Shown: in pieces, positions 1-4,420 of the stretch
Numbering within the stretch: the first letter of the stretch is position 1
Layout of the letters: each line of letters opens with the position of its first letter
Assembly (NCBI GenBank): GCA_900552855.1
Contig: USBG01000106.1
Location: 1 to 5,417 of the forward strand
Origin: an uncultured Phascolarctobacterium sp.
GTDB lineage: Bacteria > Bacillota > Negativicutes > Acidaminococcales > Acidaminococcaceae
Direction: 5' to 3'
DNA length: 5,417 nt
Program-made: the position numbers and the translations under genes
The notes under the pieces: generated by a model
What the model was told of the DNA's origin: nothing
The model's input: the letters and a program-made list of their open reading frames with translations, nothing else
Database searches by the model: none

Positions 1-18
1 TAGATAGCTGCCGGTTAG

Positions 19-57
19 AATAAAACCTGTACCATTGGTACAGGTTTTATTTTTTTT
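19..57 (+). terminator. Intrinsic terminator of a gene lying left of the window
   Basis: A perfect inverted repeat pairs 19-33 with 37-51 around a 3-base ATT loop, and a T-tract runs through 57. The T-tract follows only in the plus direction, so it ends a plus-strand transcript whose gene must stop at or before the first ~20 bases; TAG triplets occur at 1, 5 and 16, and the frame cannot be told. The reverse direction lacks a clear T-run. Confidence 0.88.
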
Positions 58-84
58 GATAAAATCTGATTAATTAGAAGGGGA

Positions 85-113
85 AAATGTCAGAATTATG
101 ATTTCTAACATTT
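85..113. repeat. Imperfect inverted repeat, 10 of 11 pairs
   Basis: Positions 85-95 (AAATGTCAGAA) are complementary to 103-113 (TTCTAACATTT) with one mismatch (C91 against A107) and a 7-base spacer. No T-tract follows, so it does not look like a terminator. It overlaps the next palindrome (110-122) by four bases. It could be a protein-binding dyad or an RNA hairpin; role unknown. Confidence 0.45.
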
Positions 114-122
114 GTCACAAAT
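110..122. repeat. 13-base palindrome ATTTGT-C-ACAAAT
   Basis: Two perfect 6-base arms sit around a single C. The one-base centre suits a dimeric DNA-binding protein better than an RNA hairpin. It does not match the consensus of any operator I can name with confidence. It lies about 210 bases upstream of the best promoter for the yeiH-like gene, which is far for a simple repressor site. Confidence 0.4.
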
Positions 123-137
123 AATTTTCAAGCGATT

Positions 138-154
138 GTCCTCAAATTGAGGAC
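138..154. repeat. 17-base palindrome GTCCTCAA-A-TTGAGGAC
   Basis: Two perfect 8-base arms (138-145 and 147-154) surround a single A. It is the most GC-rich and most exact dyad in the intergenic region. TTTT follows at 155-158, too short a tract for a convincing terminator. As RNA it would fold as six pairs with a five-base loop. A regulator operator is the more likely reading, but the regulator is unknown. Confidence 0.5.
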
Positions 155-328
155 TTTTAATGATTTAGAATACTAAAAATATACTACTTTTATATTTTAA
201 AAACTATACAGACCATTTCAATGATGATTTGAGACAGATTGGTTAATAGGTAAATATGTTTGCATGAATAACAAGAAAACACCTTAATATTATTTTGCAC
301 ATGGAATTATATAAATTTATTTACAGAC

Positions 329-357
329 TTGTTTTTTTATAATCAATCTGCTATAGT
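329..357 (+). promoter_or_regulatory. Likely sigma-70-type promoter of the yeiH-like gene
   Basis: A -35 box TTGTTT (329-334) is separated by 17 bases from a -10 box TATAGT (352-357). Transcription would start near 364 and give a leader of about 55 bases before the ATG at 419. A weaker alternative -10, GATAAT, lies at 383-388. Such boxes occur by chance in A/T-rich DNA, so this is a best guess. Confidence 0.55.
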
Positions 358-418
358 ATTACTGTTTTTGATTAATATATGGGATAATAATATTAGAGAA
401 AGAATTTAAGGAGGAACA

Positions 419-1450
419 ATGAATTTTATTGACAAGAATTTGAAAGGTTTTTTACTGTGTTTAGCTATTGCGATACCATCTTGGTATCTCGGAAACATCT
501 ATAAGCTTATTGGTGGTGCAGTTATTGCTATTATTGCTGGTATGCTAGTTGCTTTGTTTATTAAGGATCAGACACCATTTGAAAGAGGTATTAAGTTTAC
601 TTCCAAAAAGATTCTACAATGGGCGGTTATTCTCTTAGGCTTTGGACTTAATCTTAATGTAGTTTTAGCAACAGGAAAGCAGTCTCTACCAATTATAGTA
701 TTAACAATTAGCACATCCTTAATCATTGCTTATGTTATGCATAAGATTATGAATATACCTGATGATGTATCTACACTGATAGGTGTAGGTTCTTCTATCT
801 GTGGTGGCTCTGCAATTGCTGCTACAGCCCCTGTAATCAAAGCTAATGATGAACATGTGGCTCAAGCTATTTCTGTTATCTTCTTTTTTAATGTATTAGC
901 TGCTATTATCTTTCCACCGCTAGGAGAGCTTATTGGATTTAGTACTGTTTCTGGTGAAACATTTGGTATTTTTGCAGGTACAGCTGTTAATGATACATCC
1001 TCTGTAACTGCTGCAGCTGCAACCTGGGACAGTATGTGGGGACTTGGAACTGAAACCTTAGATAAAGCGGTTACTGTAAAATTAACCCGTACCTTAGCAA
1101 TTATTCCTATAACCTTGATTTTAGGTTATCTGCATGTACGTAAAAGCAAAGGTAATGCTGAAAGTAATGTAAGCCTCAAGAGCGTATTTCCTTTTTTTAT
1201 TTTGTATTTTATTGGTGCTTCTCTTATAACTACTATTGCAGTGAATCATGGTGTTGATGTTAAAGTATTTGCACCTATTAAAGAGTTGAGCAAGTTTTTT
1301 ATTGTCCTTGCAATGGCTGCTATAGGTCTTAACACTAATATCGTAAAGTTAGTAAAAACAGGTGGTCAGCCTATTATTATGGGTGCCTGCTGCTGGCTTG
1401 GTATTACTGTAGTAACTTTAGCATTACAATATATGCTGCATCTGATATAA
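419..1450 (+). CDS. YeiH/UPF0324-family membrane protein (putative sulfate exporter)
   Basis: This 343-residue polytopic inner-membrane protein belongs to the YeiH/YadS family (UPF0324, Pfam Cons_hypoth698). Hydrophobic segments lie roughly at 11-27, 30-48, 66-84, 90-108, 147-172, 181-200, 224-240, 255-275, 291-306 and 317-340. Family hallmarks are present: the glycine/serine-rich segment GVGSSICGGSAIAAT (122-136), probably a re-entrant or unwound helix in the transport path; AGTAVNDTSSVTAAAA (186-201); KLTRTLAIIP (221-230); and the C-terminal AMAAIGLNT (298-306). Length is normal for the family. The start is well supported by AAGGAGG at 408-414. Databases call the family 'putative sulfate exporter', but I know of little direct transport evidence, so the substrate is uncertain. 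It appears to be a single-gene transcript with its own promoter and the terminator at 1467-1506. No sulfur-metabolism gene is adjacent that would confirm the role. Confidence 0.9.
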   Translation: MNFIDKNLKGFLLCLAIAIPSWYLGNIYKLIGGAVIAIIAGMLVALFIKDQTPFERGIKFTSKKILQWAVILLGFGLNLNVVLATGKQSLPIIVLTISTSLIIAYVMHKIMNIPDDVSTLIGVGSSICGGSAIAATAPVIKANDEHVAQAISVIFFFNVLAAIIFPPLGELIGFSTVSGETFGIFAGTAVNDTSSVTAAAATWDSMWGLGTETLDKAVTVKLTRTLAIIPITLILGYLHVRKSKGNAESNVSLKSVFPFFILYFIGASLITTIAVNHGVDVKVFAPIKELSKFFIVLAMAAIGLNTNIVKLVKTGGQPIIMGACCWLGITVVTLALQYMLHLI

Positions 1451-1466
1451 GCTGCAGAAAATAAGA

Positions 1467-1515
1467 AGACCAACCTATTTTACTTTAAAGTAGAATAAGT
1501 TGGTTTATTTTATTT
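1467..1515. terminator. Bidirectional terminator between convergent genes
   Basis: A hairpin of about 20 pairs joins 1467-1484 to 1489-1506 around a TTAA centre, with one C-A mismatch and two G-T wobbles. On the plus strand the T-rich run 1504-1515 follows; on the minus strand the complement of 1452-1466 is also T-rich. The hairpin lies just past the stops of the yeiH-like gene (1450) and the secreted-protein gene (1514), so it most likely ends both transcripts. The plus-strand T-run overlaps the stop codon of the minus-strand gene. Confidence 0.8.
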
Positions 1516-1975
1516 AATGGAGAATTTCGTGGAGTCCCCACATAATGAGACCTGCAGCTACTGCGTCATCAGACATTCTTTGATGTTTATTTTTTACCTG
1601 ACTGCGAACACTGCCCCAATTAATACCATAGGCTTTGCAGATTTCCTTATAGGGCTTACCGTTTTTCTGCATCCAGAATATATCTTCAAAGTCATGGCCG
1701 GTAATTTTGTTAGCAATGTATTGGGTGATAATTAAATCCTTCAGACTCATGCCAGCTCGGCGTGCACGTCCATAATTAAAGTTATCTAAAGCAAGAACAG
1801 TTAGGATAATATCATTGCAATCGCGATGTTCTTTTTTATGATGCTTATATTCGCTATGAATCTTTTTACCATTATCATGTTTTGGTTTAGCTTCTACAGG
1901 TAGAGCAAGAAAGCTACTTAAAATAAATGTACCTAAGAGAACACTTGCTATTGTAGATTTTAGGGACTGTTGCAT
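1514..1975 (-). CDS. Small secreted protein of unknown function, His/Lys-rich N-terminus
   Basis: This 153-residue protein has no recognised family name. A Sec signal peptide is clear: Lys6, a hydrophobic core at about 8-26, and a cleavage motif VEA at 27-29, leaving about 124 mature residues. Next comes a basic, histidine-rich stretch (30-51, with HH at 45-46), then a helical domain (about 54-153). Within it, residues 104-127 (KNGKPYKEICKAYGINWGSV plus four more) resemble a helix-turn-helix or the 'G-x-GWGEIAKxLG' type motif seen in some secreted proteins of unknown function; that resemblance is from memory. Two cysteines (53 and 113) could form a disulfide after export. The frame opens at a GTG at 1984, but the Shine-Dalgarno AAGGAG (1984-1989) overlaps that GTG and is ideally spaced, 8 bases, from the ATG at 1975, so I chose the ATG. 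The gene is monocistronic with its own promoter. The His/Lys-rich region could bind metal, anionic wall polymer or nucleic acid; that is inference. Confidence 0.8.
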   Translation of the reverse strand: MQQSLKSTIASVLLGTFILSSFLALPVEAKPKHDNGKKIHSEYKHHKKEHRDCNDIILTVLALDNFNYGRARRAGMSLKDLIITQYIANKITGHDFEDIFWMQKNGKPYKEICKAYGINWGSVRSQVKNKHQRMSDDAVAAGLIMWGLHEILH

Positions 1976-1983
1976 AAATCTCA

Positions 1984-1989
1984 CTCCTT
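1984..1989 (-). promoter_or_regulatory. Shine-Dalgarno that sets the start of the secreted protein
   Basis: On the minus strand AAGGAG (1989 to 1984) lies 8 bases before the ATG at 1975. Its last G is the first base of the upstream in-frame GTG at 1984, so the GTG cannot use it. This favours the shorter protein, whose signal peptide is also better proportioned. Confidence 0.8.
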
Positions 1990-2034
1990 CTCTAGCACAA
2001 GTACTCGATAAACGTATATAGTACCTGCAAATTA

Positions 2035-2043
2035 ATTATATCA
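2035..2043 (-). promoter_or_regulatory. Extended -10 promoter of the secreted-protein gene
   Basis: On the minus strand the sequence reads TGATATAAT: a perfect TATAAT (2040 to 2035) preceded by the TGn extended -10 element (2043-2041). No good -35 box sits 16-18 bases upstream, which is typical of extended -10 promoters. Transcription would start near 2028, about 50 bases before the ATG at 1975. It lies downstream of the tRNA terminator, so the gene has an independent transcript. Confidence 0.6.
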
Positions 2044-2106
2044 TGCTTATAGAGCTTCATAGAATAGTCCTAGAGAAGAGTTCATAAACAATTTGATACT
2101 TTGTAT

Positions 2107-2146
2107 AGGAAAAATAAAAAGGCTCAAGAGATAAGCTCTTGAGCCT
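2107..2146 (-). terminator. Intrinsic terminator of tRNA-Leu
   Basis: A perfect 11-pair stem (2120-2130 with 2136-2146, 5-base loop ATAAG) is followed on the minus strand by a T-rich run complementary to the A-rich bases at 2110-2119. It lies 12 bases past the CCA end of the tRNA. There is no T-run on the other side, so it acts only in the minus direction. It would also stop any transcript reading through from the polA operon. Confidence 0.88.
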
Positions 2147-2157
2147 GAATTATCAAA

Positions 2158-2243
2158 TGGTGCGGTAGAGAGGAGTTGAACCTCCACGGGGTTGCCCCCA
2201 CTAGCTCCTGAGGCTAGCGCGTCTGCCATTCCGCCACTACCGC
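2158..2243 (-). tRNA. tRNA-Leu, anticodon CAG
   Basis: All parts fold on the minus strand: a 7-pair acceptor stem (GCGGTAG with CTACCGC), a D-arm with TGGC, an anticodon stem CTAGC/GCTAG around the loop CTCAGGA (anticodon CAG, reading CUG), a long class II variable arm (GGGG-CAA-CCCC core) as expected for leucine, a T-arm with TTCAACT, discriminator A and a genome-encoded CCA. The 86-base length including CCA fits bacterial tRNA-Leu. It has its own promoter (2283-2311) and terminator (2107-2146), so it is a single-tRNA transcription unit. The anticodon was read directly from the loop; an open frame across it (2047-2256) is a known kind of spurious ORF and is not annotated. Confidence 0.96.
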
Positions 2244-2256
2244 ATTTCCTATTCAT

Positions 2257-2279
2257 TTTGTTGCTTCATCAGCAACAAG
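2257..2279 (-). repeat. Hairpin in the tRNA-Leu 5' leader
   Basis: An 8-pair perfect inverted repeat (TTGTTGCT at 2258-2265 with AGCAACAA at 2271-2278, 5-base loop, one further G-T pair) lies between the promoter and the mature tRNA, at or just after the predicted transcription start (about 2276). It could be an RNA hairpin at the very 5' end of the precursor, or an operator at the start site. No T-run follows, so it is not a terminator. Confidence 0.5.
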
Positions 2280-2282
2280 GTA

Positions 2283-2330
2283 ATGATACCATACAATGAA
2301 TAAGCTGTCAACACTTTTTTATATTTTTTT
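2283..2330 (-). promoter_or_regulatory. Strong promoter of tRNA-Leu with A-tract upstream element
   Basis: On the minus strand a perfect -35 TTGACA (2311-2306) is followed after 17 bases by TATCAT (2288-2283), with a TGn extended -10 (2291-2289). Immediately upstream are two A-tracts (2330-2324 and 2320-2315) that look like an UP element. This is the strongest promoter in the window, as expected for a stable RNA gene. Confidence 0.85.
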
Positions 2331-2333
2331 CAT

Positions 2334-2966
2334 TCAATTGACATTTATCTTGTCTTTATAAAGTAAATAGTATTTATCTCTATCCCTAAGTACCTTAATT
2401 ACATATTCCCTTGTATCTGGATACGGTATTTTTTCAGGACTATTAAAGTTGTAATCCCAGGAGTTTTGCTCCATCCATTCCTTAGCTTGACCACGACCAG
2501 CATTATAGGCAACTAAAAGCAGCACCATATTTCTTTTAAATTCGTGCTCCAGCTCACCTACATACCAACAGCCCATACGAATATTGGTTCTGCTTTCATA
2601 AAGCTGGTCCTCTGTATATCCCTTAAGCCCCATCTGTTCAGCAATCCAGCTGCCTGTTTCAGGCATAATCTGCATTAAGCCTACAGCGCCAACCCTAGAG
2701 ACAGCCTTGTGATTGAAGCCACTTTCGTTTTTAATAATTGCAGCAATCAGAAAGGGGTCAATTTTATTTTTTTCACTATATGTTACTATATCCTGCTGAT
2801 AATCCCACATATAGACAAAGCGAGTCTGTACAGCATCGCTGTTCCAAAAACGCCATCCACCATAACACAATACCGCTAGTCCTAAAAATCCCATCAAAAG
2901 CCATTTTAAAAGTCCAACAGAATCTTTCCTCTGTCTTCTGCTGCTTCTTTTTCTAGTTTTTGCCAT
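2334..2966 (-). CDS. Membrane-anchored lytic transglycosylase (SLT domain, GH23)
   Basis: This 210-residue enzyme should cleave the MurNAc-GlcNAc bond of peptidoglycan to give 1,6-anhydro-MurNAc ends, during wall remodelling outside the membrane. A basic N-terminus (K3-K14) precedes one hydrophobic segment (about 17-38) with no clear cleavage site, so it is probably a signal anchor with the catalytic domain outside. The SLT domain spans about 55-200. Motif I has the catalytic Glu81 in KNESGFNHKAVS (79-90), followed by GAVGLMQIMPETG (93-105), AYNAG (153-157) and TREYV (185-189). It resembles the catalytic domain of Slt70, without that protein's large ring domain. It is the last gene of the polA operon. 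Its ATG lies 14 bases inside coaE, and no good Shine-Dalgarno lies at normal spacing (only GGTAGG, some 15 bases away), so translation is probably coupled to coaE. No terminator follows before the tRNA promoter. Confidence 0.92.
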   Translation of the reverse strand: MAKTRKRSSRRQRKDSVGLLKWLLMGFLGLAVLCYGGWRFWNSDAVQTRFVYMWDYQQDIVTYSEKNKIDPFLIAAIIKNESGFNHKAVSRVGAVGLMQIMPETGSWIAEQMGLKGYTEDQLYESRTNIRMGCWYVGELEHEFKRNMVLLLVAYNAGRGQAKEWMEQNSWDYNFNSPEKIPYPDTREYVIKVLRDRDKYYLLYKDKINVN

Positions 2967-3558
2967 TATTTTTTATAAGACCTACCTGCTCATGCACCTT
3001 TGCAATAATTTCTTCCAGTGTACCACTATTATCCAGCACTACGTCAGCAACACGGCTTTTTTCCTCTAAGGACATTTGAGCCTCAATACGTGCCAAAAGG
3101 TTTTCCTTAGTTATGCCACCACGCTGCAGGCCTCGCTCTATTTGCAGCTCTTTGCTTACAGATACTAGCCATACAGTATCAACACGCTTATGCCAGCCAC
3201 ATTCAATCAAAAGCGGCACATCCAGCACTGCCATAGGCTGCTTCTCATCCTTACATTTTGCTAAAAAATCCTCAGCACCCTGCCATACGATTTTATGAAT
3301 AATAGCCTCTAGCTTAGCTCTTGCTTCATTATCATTAAATACAAGCTCCGCTACCTTAGGACGGTTCAGCTCGCCATCTTCAGTAAGGTATTCCTTGCCA
3401 AAGATTTCAGCAACTTGCTCTAAGGCCGGACTTCCTTTAGCTACTGCCATACGACTAGCCTCATCTGCATCATAAATGGGCACGCCCAAGTTACACAGCT
3501 CTTTGGACACAGTGCTTTTGCCTGAAGCAATACCACCAGTCAAACCAATAGTAATCAT
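2953..3558 (-). CDS. coaE: Dephospho-CoA kinase
   Basis: CoaE uses ATP to phosphorylate the ribose 3'-hydroxyl of dephospho-CoA, the last step of coenzyme A synthesis, in the cytoplasm. The 201-residue length is normal. Visible motifs: Walker A GGIASGKST (8-16); DAD (30-32) of the substrate-binding region; LNRPKVAELVF (64-74), a family signature; DVPLLIE (113-119); ERGLQR (141-146) and ARIEAQ (156-161) with the arginine- and glutamine-containing lid; and ADVVLDN (171-177). One small oddity is HK at 88-89, where most homologues I recall have HP. The start is firm: AAGGAG at 3567-3572 is 8 bases before the ATG, and the Walker A begins at the usual distance. It follows mutM by 26 bases and overlaps the transglycosylase gene by 14. 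Confidence 0.96.
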   Translation of the reverse strand: MITIGLTGGIASGKSTVSKELCNLGVPIYDADEASRMAVAKGSPALEQVAEIFGKEYLTEDGELNRPKVAELVFNDNEARAKLEAIIHKIVWQGAEDFLAKCKDEKQPMAVLDVPLLIECGWHKRVDTVWLVSVSKELQIERGLQRGGITKENLLARIEAQMSLEEKSRVADVVLDNSGTLEEIIAKVHEQVGLIKNNGKN

Positions 3559-3584
3559 TTCTCTAACTCCTTAAACCAGAAATT

Positions 3585-4406
3585 TTATTTTTGACAGTTT
3601 TCGCAATAAACAGTGCCTCTGCCACCAATTTTAGTTGTGCTTAATGCCTGTCCACATTTTTTGCAGGGCTCACCGCCACGACCATACACCAAAAGATAAT
3701 TTTGGTTGCTGCCTTTATTACCCTCGCCATCCTTATAATCACGGAAGGTGGTACCTTTATTTTTAATACCTTGAGCAATAACAGCATTCACAGCTTCAAT
3801 CAACGCCTTTATTTCAGTCTCGCCAAGAGTATTAGCCACACGCATTGGCTTGATAGCAGACAACGCCAAGCACTCATCAGCATAAATATTACCTAAGCCT
3901 GCAATAATGCGTTGATCAAGAATAAAGGTTTTGATTGGCTTACGGCTTTTAGCTGCTAAAGGAGCTAAATATTCATAGGTCAAGCCAGCACTTAAGGGCT
4001 CTGGTCCAAGTGTTTCGTAGCCATCAATATAATGGTCATTATCTGTTACTAAATACAGCGTGCCAAAGGTACGAATATCTGTAAACCACATGGTTACGCC
4101 ATCACTAAGAGTAAATTTAATTTTGGCATAGGCTGGGGCCTCTAGCTTGCTATCCTGAGCAATAAGGGCGCCTGTCATACGCAGATGCACAATCAATTGC
4201 TGCTTTTCACCTAAATGCACTACCAAATATTTTCCTTTGCGACCAATCCTAGTAATAGTCTTACCCACTAATCCTGCAATAAACTGCTCAGGTGTAGGAT
4301 ATTTTATGAGGCGTTCCAAATAAATTTCTATAGTCTCAATTTTTCTATTTTCAATATGAGGAGCAAGAGTTTTACGAACCTGCTCCACCTCCGGCATTTC
4401 CGGCAT
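3585..4406 (-). CDS. mutM: Formamidopyrimidine-DNA glycosylase (MutM/Fpg)
   Basis: MutM removes 8-oxoguanine and formamidopyrimidines from DNA and nicks the abasic site by beta,delta-elimination. With the ATG at 4406 the protein has 273 residues and begins MPEMPEVEQVR; Pro2 (after Met removal) is the nucleophile and Glu3 the general acid. Other residues fit: Lys59 in GRKGKYL (55-61); the intercalating Met77, Arg112 and Phe114 in HLRMTG and DIRTFG; the helix-two-turn-helix with GLGNIYADE (170-178); and a C-terminal zinc finger with Cys248, Cys251, Cys268 and Cys271, including Arg263 near the finger turn. The longest frame starts at TTG 4415, which would put three residues before the catalytic proline and has AGGAG directly abutting it; the ATG at 4406 has the correct 9-base spacing. 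The gene follows polA by 12 bases, an arrangement that couples two base-excision repair proteins. Confidence 0.96.
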   Translation of the reverse strand: MPEMPEVEQVRKTLAPHIENRKIETIEIYLERLIKYPTPEQFIAGLVGKTITRIGRKGKYLVVHLGEKQQLIVHLRMTGALIAQDSKLEAPAYAKIKFTLSDGVTMWFTDIRTFGTLYLVTDNDHYIDGYETLGPEPLSAGLTYEYLAPLAAKSRKPIKTFILDQRIIAGLGNIYADECLALSAIKPMRVANTLGETEIKALIEAVNAVIAQGIKNKGTTFRDYKDGEGNKGSNQNYLLVYGRGGEPCKKCGQALSTTKIGGRGTVYCENCQK

Positions 4407-4415
4407 ATCTATCAA

Positions 4416-4420
4416 CTCCT
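4416..4420 (-). promoter_or_regulatory. mutM Shine-Dalgarno overlapping the polA stop codon
   Basis: AGGAG on the minus strand (4420-4416) shares its first two bases with the polA stop TAG (4421-4419) and lies 9 bases before the mutM ATG at 4406. Ribosomes finishing polA would sit on this site, so mutM translation is probably coupled to polA. Confidence 0.8.

Larger units (their letters stand above)
58..418. other. Non-coding region upstream of the yeiH-like gene
   Basis: This roughly 360-base A/T-rich stretch holds no convincing coding region. I see only very short open frames, such as a four-codon frame from the ATG at 87. Its recognisable content is three short dyads (85-113, 110-122 and 138-154), a likely promoter at 329-357 and a Shine-Dalgarno AAGGAGG at 408-414. 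No known riboswitch or T-box was recognised. YeiH-family genes are often next to a LysR-type regulator gene, but none lies inside this window. Confidence 0.7.

Noticed and set aside
87..101. Leader peptide starting at the ATG at 87 after AGAAGGGG
   Set aside because: Only four codons before a stop, with no regulatory codon pattern; likely chance.
138..158. Palindrome 138-154 plus TTTT as an intrinsic terminator
   Set aside because: The T-tract has only four bases and the hairpin would have six pairs; the clear terminator for the upstream gene is already at 19-57.
1517..1735. 72-residue plus-strand open frame
   Set aside because: It lies opposite the secreted-protein gene, starts inside the shared terminator zone and has no ribosome site or protein-like features.
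2047..2256. 69-residue minus-strand open frame beginning MNRKCGSGGMADALASGAS
   Set aside because: It is the antisense-free translation of the tRNA-Leu itself; this peptide is a well-known spurious product of tRNA-Leu genes. The tRNA explains the sequence fully.
2738..2956. 72-residue plus-strand open frame opposite the transglycosylase gene
   Set aside because: It is a shadow of a gene with clear catalytic motifs; no ribosome site, and a low-complexity end (FCCFFF) from the complement of the basic N-terminus.
3113..3298. Plus-strand open frame opposite coaE
   Set aside because: Shadow of a conserved enzyme gene, with no family resemblance.
3702..3896. Plus-strand open frame opposite mutM
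   Set aside because: Shadow of a conserved enzyme gene, with no ribosome site or promoter.
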